A stretch of 61,377 bases of DNA from contig CBDULP010000013.1 in NCBI GenBank assembly GCA_965368085.1, forward strand, positions 1-61,377, in the 5' to 3' direction. Below are positions 17,273 through 25,763 of the stretch, in pieces. The stretch's first letter is position 1, and the number at the start of each line of letters is the position of its first letter. Made by a program: the position numbers and the translations under genes. The notes beneath the pieces are model-generated. The model was not told where the DNA came from and searched no databases. It saw nothing but the letters and a program-made list of their open reading frames with translations. The DNA is from Peptoclostridium sp965368085 (lineage in GTDB: Bacteria > Bacillota > Clostridia > Peptostreptococcales > Peptostreptococcaceae).

Positions 17273-17350
17273 AAAGAAACACGAGTTGAAAATATCATAA
17301 TTACTGCCGGTCGCGAACGGCGGTAATTATGGTATCGAAACAGTTTCTTT
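17273..17350 (+). promoter_or_regulatory. second leader stem-loop upstream of amtB
   Basis: Beyond the terminator, a 14-bp stem (17296-17309 with 17318-17331, one G-T pair, loop GTCGCGAA) sits inside an outer 8-bp stem (AAAGAAAC at 17273-17280 with GTTTCTTT at 17343-17350). There is no T-run, so it is not a terminator; it may stabilise the message or bind a protein. Function unknown. Confidence 0.5.
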
Positions 17351-17465
17351 GAAAATTCTTATGGGCCTGCTTATGACATGCATTGCGCATATCCGCTTTC
17401 ATGTGATTTTGAATTATGGTTGGAGGTATTTTGTATATGGAGTTGATATGAGGGGGGAGATTTTT

Positions 17466-18770
17466 ATGGATTATTCAGTTGCTATAGATACTGTATGGGT
17501 ATTGCTTGCTACGGCGCTTGTATTTTTCATGCAGGCCGGGTTTGCAATGGTGGAAACTGGCTTTACAAGGGCGAAAAACGCGGGAAACATAATAATGAAA
17601 AACATGATGGATTTTTCGGTGGGTTCGCTTATATTTTGGATACTCGGATTTAGCATAATGTTTGGAAACGACATGGGAGGATTTATAGGAAAGATAGATA
17701 TGTTTTCAAAGGGCTCGTTCGAGCATCTGGGGATTGCGATCCCAAAAGAATCGTTTTTGATGTTTCAGACGGTGTTTTGCGCTACTGCCGCTACAATTGT
17801 ATCGGGAGCTATGGCGGAAAGGACGAAGTTCAGCTCGTATCTGATGTATAGTTTTGTCATAAGCGCCATTGTATATCCTGTGGCAGGCCACTGGATATGG
17901 GGCGGAGGATGGCTTTCTCAAATGGGATTCCATGATTTCGCCGGCTCGACAGTCGTCCACTCGCTCGGGGGATGGGCAGCTCTTGTGGGAGCGTGGACAA
18001 TAGGGCCTCGCATAGGAAAATACAATAAAGATGGAAAGCCGATGGTAATAAAAGGGCACAGTCTTACACTCGGAGCGCTTGGGGTTTTCATACTGTGGTT
18101 CGGATGGTTTGGATTCAACCCAGGGTCGACTCTTTCCGCCATGAGCACATCGAGCATAGCACGCATATTTGTCACTACAAACCTTGCTGCGGCAACAGGT
18201 GCTTTGGTTTCCATGATTGTTTCGTGGATTAAATATAAAAAGCCCGATGTGAGCATGACTTTGAACGGTGCGCTGGCGGGTCTTGTGGCAATAACTGCCG
18301 GAACAGACATAATAAGCCCTTCGGGTTCGGTAGCCGTAGGCGCCGTCGGAGGAATTGCAGTTGTATATTCAATAGAGTTTTTTGACAGGGTATTGAAGAT
18401 AGACGACCCGGTTGGAGCAATAAGTGTACATGGAGTCTGCGGATTTTTGGGAACAATCATGGTTGGTTTATTTGCAACTGAAGGAGGATTGTTGTATGGA
18501 GGAGGAATAGAGCTTTTGATGGTTCAAGCAATAGGAGCTTTGGCGGTTGCGGCTTGGACTGTGGCGACGACATATGTTCTTTTCAGGCTTATCCATTCGG
18601 TATACGGACTCAGGGTTACAAGCGAGGAAGAACATTCAGGGCTTGACAAGGAAGAGCATGGCACTGAAAGCTATGCAGACTTCCAGCCAAGACTTATGCC
18701 GTTGAATTCAGATTCTATAAAAACTTTTGGATTTGACGTTGAAACTGCGAACAACTATTTAGAGCCTTAG
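17466..18770 (+). CDS. amtB: ammonium transporter AmtB
   Basis: 434 residues from the ATG at 17466, which has AGGGGGGAG upstream; earlier in-frame ATGs lie in the structured leader. Eleven membrane helices are expected. It begins with the conserved TVWVLLATALVFFMQAGFAM and the ETGFTRAKN signature. The two pore His residues are visible in VVHSLGGW and ISVHGVCG, and GPRIGK follows the first. It moves ammonium/ammonia across the membrane. It is first in an operon with glnK, glnA and an ANTAR regulator, spaced by about 30 to 90 bp. Control is likely by leader antitermination and by direct block of the pore by the neighbouring PII protein. Confidence 0.95.
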   Translation: MDYSVAIDTVWVLLATALVFFMQAGFAMVETGFTRAKNAGNIIMKNMMDFSVGSLIFWILGFSIMFGNDMGGFIGKIDMFSKGSFEHLGIAIPKESFLMFQTVFCATAATIVSGAMAERTKFSSYLMYSFVISAIVYPVAGHWIWGGGWLSQMGFHDFAGSTVVHSLGGWAALVGAWTIGPRIGKYNKDGKPMVIKGHSLTLGALGVFILWFGWFGFNPGSTLSAMSTSSIARIFVTTNLAAATGALVSMIVSWIKYKKPDVSMTLNGALAGLVAITAGTDIISPSGSVAVGAVGGIAVVYSIEFFDRVLKIDDPVGAISVHGVCGFLGTIMVGLFATEGGLLYGGGIELLMVQAIGALAVAAWTVATTYVLFRLIHSVYGLRVTSEEEHSGLDKEEHGTESYADFQPRLMPLNSDSIKTFGFDVETANNYLEP

Positions 18771-18800
18771 ATTATGTGAGCGCATTGGAGGTGTTGTGAC

Positions 18801-19163
18801 ATGGAAGAGAGATTTGTCAAAGTGGATATAATAACAAGGCCGAACAAATTCCAGGAATTAAAAAAAGCCCTCAATGACATAGGTGTAATGGGAATGACTG
18901 TGTCAAATGTTATGGGATGCGGGGTTCAAAAGGGAATGACAGAAAATTACAGGGGCGTATTTTATACGCCCGAGCTTCTTCCGAAGATAAAGGTGGAGAC
19001 GGTTGTATGCGAAGTTCCCATCGACCTGGTTGTGGAAACGGCAAAGGATGTTTTGCGCACTGGGAGTGCGGGAGACGGCAAAATATTTATATATGAAATA
19101 GGCAATGTCATAAGAATAAGAAACGGCGACGAAGGAAAAGCCGCGCTAAACAACGAGATATAA
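18801..19163 (+). CDS. glnK: nitrogen regulatory PII protein GlnK/GlnB
   Basis: 120 residues, the normal PII length. The T-loop segment QKGMTENYRGVFY keeps a Tyr at the position uridylylated in enteric PII (RGxxY), and the B-loop region TGSAGDGKIFI and C-terminal VIRIRNGDEG bind ATP and 2-oxoglutarate in relatives. The trimer senses ATP/ADP and 2-oxoglutarate and docks on AmtB. Position right after amtB (30 bp) supports the GlnK reading. Uridylylation is not usual in Firmicutes, and no glnD is present here. Confidence 0.92.
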   Translation: MEERFVKVDIITRPNKFQELKKALNDIGVMGMTVSNVMGCGVQKGMTENYRGVFYTPELLPKIKVETVVCEVPIDLVVETAKDVLRTGSAGDGKIFIYEIGNVIRIRNGDEGKAALNNEI

Positions 19164-19195
19164 CACTTTGAATAATATAAAAGGAGTGGTAGGGA

Positions 19196-20521
19196 ATGTG
19201 TGAAAAAGAGAGACTTATTGAAATGGCAAGGGATATGGAAGTGGAGTTCATACATCTTCAGTTCACGGACATTATGGGAGTGATGAAGAACATATCAATA
19301 ACGATAGATCAGCTGGACAAGGCTCTAAATAACGAAATAATGTTTGACGGTTCATCCATAGACGGTTTTGTAAGGATAGAGGAGTCGGACATGTATTTGA
19401 GGCCGGATTTGTCCACGTTTGTGGTTCTTCCGTGGAGCAGCTATCCAAAGGAGGCAAGGCTTATATGTGATGTGTACATGGCGGACGGTACGCCTTTTTA
19501 TGGCTGTCCGAGGAACATACTAAAAAGTGCTCTCAAGGAAGCGGCAGACATGGGATACATATTGAACGTAGGCCCTGAATGCGAGTTTTTCCTGTTCCAT
19601 ACTGATGAAAAGGGACAGCCTTCGGTTGAAACACATGACAATGCGGGGTATTTCGATTTGGCACCTGTGGACCTTGGAGGAGATGCAAGAAAGGACATGA
19701 CAATGGTTCTGAAGCAGATGGGATTTGAAATAGAGGCGTCGCACCACGAGGTTGCACCGGGACAGCATGAGATAGACTTCAAGTATGAGGATGCGCTGAC
19801 TACTGCGGACCGAATAATGACATTCAAAATGGCTGTAAGGATTATCGCTCAAAGGCACGGCCTTCATGCTACATTCATGCCCAAGCCGAAATTCGGAATA
19901 AGCGGTTCGGGAATGCACATTAACATGTCGCTTCAGACATTTGACGGAGAAAATGCTTTTTATGACGAAAAAGATGATATGAAGCTTTCAAAAGTTGCAT
20001 ATCATTTTCTGGGCGGAGTGATTGAGCATGCGAAAGGGTTCACGGCGCTTACAAACCCGACTGTAAACTCATATAAAAGGCTTGTTCCCGGATATGAGGC
20101 ACCCATACAGATAGCTTGGTCTGCAAGCAACAGAAGCCCCCTGATAAGAATACCGTCTAAAAAGGGAAGTTCAACAAGGATAGAGCTTAGAAGCCCGGAT
20201 CCGTCGGCAAACCCGTATCTGGCTCTTGCGGCCGTATTGAAGGCTGGAATTGACGGAATCAAATCTGAAACGGAGCCTCCAGAACCAGTAAGCAGCAACG
20301 TGTATAAAATGGATAAATATGAAATAAAGGCAAGGGGCATTGAAAATCTTCCGTCGAACCTGAGCGAAGCAGTCAAAGAGCTGATGAATGACAGTGTTGT
20401 TCAGGAAGCTCTTGGAAAGCACGCAACTCAAAAATTTGTGGATGCCGCCATGTACGAGTGGAGCGAATATTCAAAACACGTATCCGAATGGGAAATGGAC
20501 AGATATCTGAGAAAGTTTTAA
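19196..20521 (+). CDS. glnA: glutamine synthetase type I (GSI-alpha)
   Basis: 441 residues, typical of the short GSI-alpha class of Firmicutes that lacks the adenylylation insert. Visible motifs: MFDGSSIDGFV, GPECEFFLF, APGQHEIDFKY, GSGMHINMSL, TNPTVNSYKRLVPGYEAP and SSTRIELRSPDPSANPYLA. It forms glutamine from glutamate, ammonia and ATP as a dodecamer. It sits 32 bp after glnK with AAGGAGTGG before its ATG. Feedback inhibition, rather than adenylylation, is expected. A damaged copy of the last 20 or so codons lies at 24072-24139. Confidence 0.96.
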   Translation: MCEKERLIEMARDMEVEFIHLQFTDIMGVMKNISITIDQLDKALNNEIMFDGSSIDGFVRIEESDMYLRPDLSTFVVLPWSSYPKEARLICDVYMADGTPFYGCPRNILKSALKEAADMGYILNVGPECEFFLFHTDEKGQPSVETHDNAGYFDLAPVDLGGDARKDMTMVLKQMGFEIEASHHEVAPGQHEIDFKYEDALTTADRIMTFKMAVRIIAQRHGLHATFMPKPKFGISGSGMHINMSLQTFDGENAFYDEKDDMKLSKVAYHFLGGVIEHAKGFTALTNPTVNSYKRLVPGYEAPIQIAWSASNRSPLIRIPSKKGSSTRIELRSPDPSANPYLALAAVLKAGIDGIKSETEPPEPVSSNVYKMDKYEIKARGIENLPSNLSEAVKELMNDSVVQEALGKHATQKFVDAAMYEWSEYSKHVSEWEMDRYLRKF

Positions 20522-20609
20522 ATACTTGGAGACAGTAAAGCATAATGAATATTAGAATTTGCTTTACTGTTTATGCATTTTAATAAAGGCGAATATTTGG
20601 AGTGGTTTT

Positions 20610-21194
20610 ATGGAAAGATATAGCATTTTGGTGGCTGACAGTTCGGCTTCATCGAGGGGAAAAATTTGTAATATGTTGAGGAAGAAGGGATATAGAACAT
20701 TCCAGGCTTCCGAAGGATCTGAGGCCATAAGGATGGCCAGGAGCATAAGGCCGACTCTTGTAATAATGGACATGAAACTTTGGGGCATAAACCCATACTC
20801 GTCGGCACGGGTAATAGAGCAGGACAAGCTGTCTACCGTCGTATTCATGACCGACAACATAAGCGGAGCATTTTATGAAAAGCTCAGGTATATGAACATA
20901 TTTGCCTATATAATGAAGCCCGTAAACCCGCAGGCCCTGTATAACACCGTGGAGTTTTCAATAATGAACACGGGCAAAATAATATTGCTGGCTAAAAAGG
21001 TGGAAAAGCTTGAAAGTACGATTGAGGGAAGGAAAAGGGTCGACAGGGCCAAGGGAATTCTGATGGACAGATTAAGGCTGTCGGAAAATGAAGCCTATGG
21101 CATTTTGAGGAGAAAAAGCATGGACAGGTGCATATCGATTGAAAAAATGGCTGAAATAATAATAAACAAACATAAGGAAGACGGAAAAAAATAA
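20610..21194 (+). CDS. ANTAR-domain response regulator (RNA-binding antiterminator)
   Basis: 194 residues from the ATG at 20610, preceded by TTGGAGTGG. A receiver domain (about 1-120) keeps the phospho-Asp (IMDMKLWG), Thr (VFMTDN) and Lys (MKPVNP), but the acidic pair reads ADSS, so one metal-binding acid is replaced by Ser. A coiled coil (KKVEKLESTIEGRK) leads to the ANTAR domain: VDRAKGILMDRLRLSENEAY and ISIEKMAEIIIN. ANTAR dimers bind hexaloop hairpins and prevent termination. The obvious target is the leader at 17178-17262 of this same operon, which would make an autoregulatory loop on nitrogen assimilation. The terminator overlaps its last codons. Confidence 0.9.
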   Translation: MERYSILVADSSASSRGKICNMLRKKGYRTFQASEGSEAIRMARSIRPTLVIMDMKLWGINPYSSARVIEQDKLSTVVFMTDNISGAFYEKLRYMNIFAYIMKPVNPQALYNTVEFSIMNTGKIILLAKKVEKLESTIEGRKRVDRAKGILMDRLRLSENEAYGILRRKSMDRCISIEKMAEIIINKHKEDGKK

Positions 21195-21213
21195 TGTTTT
21201 CCATCTTCCTTAT
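21172..21213. terminator. bidirectional terminator overlapping two gene ends
   Basis: ATAAGGAAGACGGAAAA (21172-21188) pairs with 21197-21213 with one mismatch. The arms overlap the 3' end of the ANTAR gene and the 3' end of the convergent ydcZ-like gene. Confidence 0.8.
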
Positions 21214-21710
21214 TGTGAAATTTCGTTGCTTCTGGTGTATGCATTGTCATTGTTTTTGAATGGCGGGCAGTCAGAATTTTTGTCCACAAGCAGGTTGTAG
21301 CCAAGTCCAGCAAGCACTAAAATTCCGCCTATTATCTTGCCGGGTGAAAGCTCGCCAATAGTAAGATAGTCTATAAATATGCCAGTAAACAACTGGCCTA
21401 TAAAGACAAGCAGGGTCAGGTAGAATGCGGATATTTTAGGGGTGATGTAGTTTGAAAGCGCAATCACTATGACTCCTAAAAGCCCTCCCCAAAATGCCCA
21501 CGGGGGTATCGTCTTCATTTTGGAGATTGGGACTGCAAGCTTTTGGCTGCCTGCAAACAGGAAAATGTATGAAAATATAAGCCCCGTAATGAAATTGAAA
21601 AAAGTGCCCTGAAAAACTCCTATTTTCTCAGCAAGGTTGGAATTTATTATCCTTGAGACGACAATTGAAACGCCTCCTAAAATAGAGATCATTATATAGA
21701 TATATAACAT
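21210..21710 (-). CDS. YdcZ/DUF606-type small DMT transporter subunit
   Basis: 166 residues from the ATG at 21710; GGAGG is seven bases upstream, while an earlier ATG at 21716 touches the ribosome site. Five membrane helices are predicted in this half-size drug/metabolite transporter: SILGGVSIVVSRIINSNLA, FFNFITGLIFSYIFLFAG, WAFWGGLLGVIVIALSNYI, FYLTLLVFIGQLFTGIFID and IIGGILVLAGLGYNLLVD. The C-terminal tail is polar. It is encoded 13 bp after a second protein of the same family, so the two probably form a heteromeric exporter. Substrate unknown. Confidence 0.8.
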   Translation of the reverse strand: MLYIYIMISILGGVSIVVSRIINSNLAEKIGVFQGTFFNFITGLIFSYIFLFAGSQKLAVPISKMKTIPPWAFWGGLLGVIVIALSNYITPKISAFYLTLLVFIGQLFTGIFIDYLTIGELSPGKIIGGILVLAGLGYNLLVDKNSDCPPFKNNDNAYTRSNEISQ

Positions 21711-21723
21711 GGTCATCCCTCCA

Positions 21724-22146
21724 TTAATAAACTGCCATTACAACTATTCCAAGTGATATTAGCACGAGCCCGATGTATTTTTTACTGTTGAACTTCACGG
21801 TATCCATTCCTAAAAGGCCAAAATGGTCTATTACAATTGACGTTATGGACTGTCCAAGCAGGCCGAGCGCAAGTGTAAGTGACACACCCAAATGAGTGAA
21901 GCTTAAATTGCAGAAAAGAACTGTGAAAACGCCAACGGCTCCCGCGCTGTACATATAAAAGGGGATTCCCTTTTGAATGCGGATTTTGAGCTTGCGAATA
22001 AGGAGCACTACTATTATTGAAAAGAGCCCCACACTGTGAATCACTATGCTCGATTCGTAGTTTCCAAGTGCATTTGACAGTGTTCCGTTTATAAGTATCA
22101 TCAATGATATCAAAGATCCTATAAATGTTGAAATCAAAATATTCAT
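21724..22146 (-). CDS. YdcZ/DUF606-type small DMT transporter subunit
   Basis: 140 residues from the ATG at 22146 with AAGGAGGC upstream; a longer in-frame start at 22176 has no ribosome site. Helices: NILISTFIGSLISLMILING, SVGLFSIIVVLLI, MYSAGAVGVFTVLFCNLSF, HLGVSLTLALGLLGQSITS and YIGLVLISLGIVVMAVY. It pairs with the downstream gene as a two-component small DMT transporter. The promoter region is shared with a divergent Crp-family regulator gene and carries a perfect 16-bp palindrome, so control by that regulator is likely. Confidence 0.8.
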   Translation of the reverse strand: MNILISTFIGSLISLMILINGTLSNALGNYESSIVIHSVGLFSIIVVLLIRKLKIRIQKGIPFYMYSAGAVGVFTVLFCNLSFTHLGVSLTLALGLLGQSITSIVIDHFGLLGMDTVKFNSKKYIGLVLISLGIVVMAVY

Positions 22147-22212
22147 AATACAAGCCTCCTTAAAAAGAGTCAACACTCAATTCTAAAATAACATGTAGAA
22201 GTTGAAAATGGT

Positions 22213-22228
22213 TATGACATATGTCATA
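22213..22228. promoter_or_regulatory. 16-bp palindrome, likely Crp/Fnr-family operator
   Basis: TATGACATATGTCATA is a perfect palindrome between the ydcZ-like pair and the divergent Crp-type gene. Its core TGACATATGTCA has the shape of Crp/Fnr-superfamily sites. It lies 20 bp before the regulator start, fitting autoregulation. Confidence 0.7.
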
Positions 22229-22247
22229 CTGAGAGTGAATAATTTAT

Positions 22248-22964
22248 ATGGGGTTGAAAATCAGAATTATGATGAAAATAAGTGATTTAAATAAAATGGA
22301 AAAATACATTTTAAAATATGGAATAGATGAGATTTTTTCAAATGACATGAGGCCTTTTATGGAGCTTTTTTTGTTTGAAAAAGGCGAGTATATTTGCAGG
22401 GACGGTGAAAATATAGATTATCTTCTTTTTCTTGTAGAAGGGAAAGCGAAGGTGTATGTGACATTGAGCAATGGAAAGTCTCTTTTACTTTATTTTTACA
22501 AGGGGTTCAAGGTCATAGGGGATATGGAGATGATCAATATGCAAAGTATATCTGTGAATTTGCAGGCGATAGAGGATACCTACTGCATAGGAATTTCAAT
22601 TGAAAATGTTAGGAAATATCTTCTGGAAGATGCAAAATTCTTGAGGTTTGTGTGCGTTTCATTAGGTGAAAAACTGAGCAGTTGTTCGAAAAACAGTTCC
22701 ATAAACCTCCTTTACCCGCTTGAAAACAGGCTTGCAAGCTATATAATAGCCACCGAGGAAATAATGGACTGTGAAGGCAGGAAAATGCTTGTATTCAATG
22801 AAAATCTTACTGAAATAGCGGAACTTCTGGGCACGAGCTACAGGCATCTTTTGAGGACATTAAGCGCACTTTGCAAAAAGGGGTTGCTTAAAAAAAACGA
22901 CGGCTATTTTGAAGTGGTTGATGAAGAAAATCTCAAAAAGCTTGCCGCGGATCTTTATAAATAG
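22248..22964 (+). CDS. Crp/Fnr-family transcriptional regulator (YeiL-like)
   Basis: 238 residues; the start is uncertain between ATG 22248 and ATGs at 22269/22272, as no ribosome site is clear. The N-terminal cyclic-nucleotide-like beta barrel covers about 25-130 (FEKGEYICRDGENIDYLLF, LVEGKAKVYV). A dimer helix follows, then a winged helix-turn-helix near the C-terminus: LTEIAELLGTSYRHLLRTLS, ALCKKGLLKKNDGYFEV. No Cys cluster for an iron-sulfur site is evident. The arrangement with a divergent YdcZ pair resembles YeiL-type regulators. It probably controls the exporter genes through the palindrome at 22213-22228. Confidence 0.82.
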   Translation: MGLKIRIMMKISDLNKMEKYILKYGIDEIFSNDMRPFMELFLFEKGEYICRDGENIDYLLFLVEGKAKVYVTLSNGKSLLLYFYKGFKVIGDMEMINMQSISVNLQAIEDTYCIGISIENVRKYLLEDAKFLRFVCVSLGEKLSSCSKNSSINLLYPLENRLASYIIATEEIMDCEGRKMLVFNENLTEIAELLGTSYRHLLRTLSALCKKGLLKKNDGYFEVVDEENLKKLAADLYK

Positions 22965-23022
22965 TCTTTGTCGAATAAAACTTGTGAAAAATGCAAATGT
23001 TAAATATAGATATTATGAACTG

Positions 23023-23047
23023 CACCTGCTGTTACAGCAGGTGTTTT
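23023..23047 (+). terminator. intrinsic terminator
   Basis: CACCTGCTG (23023-23031) and CAGCAGGTG (23035-23043) around loop TTA, then TTTT. It ends the Crp-type gene. Confidence 0.85.
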
Positions 23048-23226
23048 GTATTTGGGTATAAAATAGATATGGTGGAGGGATTGTAAAACTTGTAGGAATT
23101 TTGATATTAAAGTAAAATGTAAACATATTAACAAATATGAGAATTATTTGAATGAAGTTTTTTAAGTGAATTATACAGGTTGCTTGTATCCGGGCTTATA
23201 AATACCATCCAAAGGAAGGTGAAAAT

Positions 23227-24054
23227 ATGTTTATGATCGGGTCTACTGCAATGGGAATTATAAACAATATGAACCGCATTCAAAGAAGGCTGAATAAATG
23301 TTCACTCATGTTGGCAACTGGACAGAGGATAAACAGTGCGGCTGACGATCCGGCTGGATTTGCTATTTCAGAGAGAATGAGGGCGCAAATAAGGGGGCTT
23401 AGCCAGGCTCAAAGAAATGCACAGGATGGAATATCGCTCATCCAAACTGCCGAAGGCGGCATGAATGAAATTCACAGCATGCTCCAGAGGATGAGAGAGA
23501 TTTCTGTCCAGGCTTCAAATGGAACATACACGGATGACGACAGGCAAAAGCTGAACTATGAGTTCAATGAGCTCAAAGAGGCTTTAGGCCAGATTGCCAA
23601 AGGGTCCAATTTCAACACGATACCACTGCTTGACGGATCTAAGGAATCGAAGGGCATAAAACTTCAAGTCGGCGCAAATGCAGGGCAGACAGTAGAGGTC
23701 AAAATAGGCAGCTGTTCGCCCGAAAGCCTTGGAATTTTGGATGTTGAAATCGGTACGCGGGAGGACTCACAAAAAGCAATATCGAAAATGGAAAATGCAA
23801 TTAGCAAGGTGTCATTAAACAGGTCGAGTATAGGAGCCATGCAAAACAGGCTTGAGCATACCATAAACTATCTGGAAAATGCAGAGTATAATCTTACCGC
23901 GGCAGAAAGCCGAATCAGGGATGCGGACATGGCGAAGACTATAATGGAATACACAAAAAACCAGATACAGCTGCAGGTGGCGCAGGCAATATTGGCCCAG
24001 AGCATGCAAATGGAAAGGGATCAGATAAGAATGCTCCTTGAAAGTCTGGGATAG
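23227..24054 (+). CDS. flagellin
   Basis: 275 residues. The N-terminal D0/D1 part (LATGQRINSAADDPAGFAIS, ERMRAQIRGLSQAQRNAQDG, ISLIQTAEGGMNEI) and the C-terminal D1/D0 part (NLTAAESRIRDADMAKTIM, IQLQVAQAILAQSMQ) are complete; the surface D2/D3 region is almost absent, which is normal for short clostridial flagellins. AAGGAAGGTG precedes the ATG. It is alone: no other flagellar genes are near, so it is an orphan copy, either the main flagellin or an accessory one. A canonical sigma-D promoter was not found by eye. Confidence 0.9.
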   Translation: MFMIGSTAMGIINNMNRIQRRLNKCSLMLATGQRINSAADDPAGFAISERMRAQIRGLSQAQRNAQDGISLIQTAEGGMNEIHSMLQRMREISVQASNGTYTDDDRQKLNYEFNELKEALGQIAKGSNFNTIPLLDGSKESKGIKLQVGANAGQTVEVKIGSCSPESLGILDVEIGTREDSQKAISKMENAISKVSLNRSSIGAMQNRLEHTINYLENAEYNLTAAESRIRDADMAKTIMEYTKNQIQLQVAQAILAQSMQMERDQIRMLLESLG

Positions 24055-24071
24055 TGCAAAATGGAGACACA

Positions 24072-24139
24072 AATGGGTGGGGCAGATACTCAAAACACGT
24101 ATCCAAATAGGAGCTGGACAGATATCTGAGAAAATTCTA
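24072..24139 (+). pseudogene. degenerate copy of the 3' end of glnA
   Basis: This stretch closely matches the last ~68 bp of glnA (20457-20521). In frame it reads GWGRYSKHVSK, stop, ELDRYLRKF, stop, against WSEYSKHVSEWEMDRYLRKF in glnA. It lies 18 bp after the flagellin gene on the same strand. It is a relic of a duplication or of a lost glnA paralogue. Confidence 0.8.
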
Positions 24140-24296
24140 GGCAAGCGGTATCAACCACTTGAATTTATGGTATATTATTAAATAAGGAAATTTTGAAATT
24201 GCCAAATGGCAGTTGATTTCAAAACAAGAGCGGGTGGATTACACCTGCTTTTATATTGTAAAATAGCATGTGAATAATTATTATGGAGAGGTAGAT

Positions 24297-25469
24297 ATGA
24301 TAAAAAGAGCGATAGTTATAATTATGGATAGCGTGGGTGTTGGCGCGCTGCCGGACAGTGAAAAATACGGTGATATGGGCGTGAACACGCTGAACAATAT
24401 TGCAAAAAACCATGAAGTTTTTAAAATACCGAACTTGAAAAAGCTTGGAATGGGCAATGTCGTGGGAACGGATGCGGTTGGAAGCATTGAATCTGCCATA
24501 GGAGTCTATGCGAGAATGGCGGAAGTTTCAAGCGGCAAAGATACTACAATAGGACACTGGGAGCTTATGGGCATTCACACATTCGAGCCTTTCAACACAT
24601 ATCCGCAAGGATTCCCGAAAGAGGTGACAAATGCATTTGAAGAGGCCGTTGGAAGAAAAATACTTTGCAACAAGCCGGCTTCAGGGACTGCGGTTATAGA
24701 GGAGCTTGGCGAGGAGCATATGAAGACTGGAAAGCCAATAGTGTATACGTCTGCAGACAGCGTGTTCCAAATAGCTGCGCACGAAGACGTCATACCTCTC
24801 GAAGAGCTGTATTCTATGTGCGAAGCTGCCAGAAAAATATGCACAGGAAAGCATTCGGTGGCCAGAGTGATTGCAAGGCCCTTTACAGGACAGCCGGGAA
24901 GCTTTGAAAGGACTTCAAACAGGAGGGACTATTCAGTGAGCCCGCCTTCAGATACGCTTTTGGACGATATAAAGTCGGCCGGAAGGGACGTAATAGCCGT
25001 AGGAAAAATTGTAGACATATTCAACGGCCAGGGAATAACAGAGGACATCCATACAAAGAGCAACATGGATGGGGTGGATCAGACCATAAGGTATATGAAA
25101 TCTCAAAATGAGGGAATAATAATGACAAACCTTGTCGACTTTGACGCGAAGTATGGACACAGAAGAAATGTGGAAGGATATGCAAAGGCGCTTGAAGAGT
25201 TTGATGAGAGAATACCTGAAATTTTGGATTGCATGAACGACGACGATGTAATATTCTTTACGGCAGACCACGGAAACGATCCGACCTATAAAGGGACAGA
25301 CCATACGAGGGAATATGTTCCGCTTCTTGTATATGGTAAAAACATAAAGCCTAATGTGGACATGGGAACCAGAAAAAGTTTTGCCGACATGGCTGCAACC
25401 ATTGGAGATATGCTTGGAATAAATTATAGCGGCAAGGGAGAGAGTTTCTACAGCGACATAAAAAAATAA
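24297..25469 (+). CDS. deoB: phosphopentomutase
   Basis: 390 residues from the ATG at 24297, preceded by GGAGAGGT. It is an alkaline-phosphatase-superfamily metalloenzyme that interconverts ribose-1-phosphate and ribose-5-phosphate (also the deoxy forms) with two Mn ions. Motifs: IIMDSVGVGALPDS at the N-terminus with the first metal Asp, GKDTTIGHWELMG with the phosphorylated Thr, and FFTADHGNDPTYKGTDHTRE with the C-terminal metal ligands. It serves nucleoside salvage. It appears monocistronic, with a modest terminator about 65 bp downstream. Confidence 0.96.
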   Translation: MIKRAIVIIMDSVGVGALPDSEKYGDMGVNTLNNIAKNHEVFKIPNLKKLGMGNVVGTDAVGSIESAIGVYARMAEVSSGKDTTIGHWELMGIHTFEPFNTYPQGFPKEVTNAFEEAVGRKILCNKPASGTAVIEELGEEHMKTGKPIVYTSADSVFQIAAHEDVIPLEELYSMCEAARKICTGKHSVARVIARPFTGQPGSFERTSNRRDYSVSPPSDTLLDDIKSAGRDVIAVGKIVDIFNGQGITEDIHTKSNMDGVDQTIRYMKSQNEGIIMTNLVDFDAKYGHRRNVEGYAKALEEFDERIPEILDCMNDDDVIFFTADHGNDPTYKGTDHTREYVPLLVYGKNIKPNVDMGTRKSFADMAATIGDMLGINYSGKGESFYSDIKK

Positions 25470-25532
25470 ATGATTATAAAAGCAAAACAGGTGTTGTAAA
25501 TATTACGATTGGAAATGCATATATTTAAGATA

Positions 25533-25557
25533 GGGCCTTCATCACAGGGCTCTTTTT
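25533..25557 (+). terminator. probable intrinsic terminator
   Basis: GGGCC (25533-25537) and GGCTC (25548-25552) form a short stem with one G-T pair, followed by five T. It is weak but well placed after deoB. Confidence 0.55.
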
Positions 25558-25763
25558 ATTGTTCAAATATATATTGATGTCAAATTATTTATTAACAAAC
25601 TCTTAAAAATAAGTTGTTTTCTGAAAACATGAATTCCCCCCATGCCTATGGGTATAAAAATATTTGTAAAAAGGTTGTAAAGAAAGGGCGTAATTTACAT
25701 TTTGATTAAAAAATGCATAATGGTTTGGAGTTGTTTTGGGGAACTGAAATGGAGGGGAGCGTA

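Noticed and set aside
9633..23047. Terminators at 9633 and 23023 (both with ACCTGCTG) as copies of one repeat
   Set aside because: Similarity is limited to the short stem; flanks differ. Common terminator sequence is enough to explain it.
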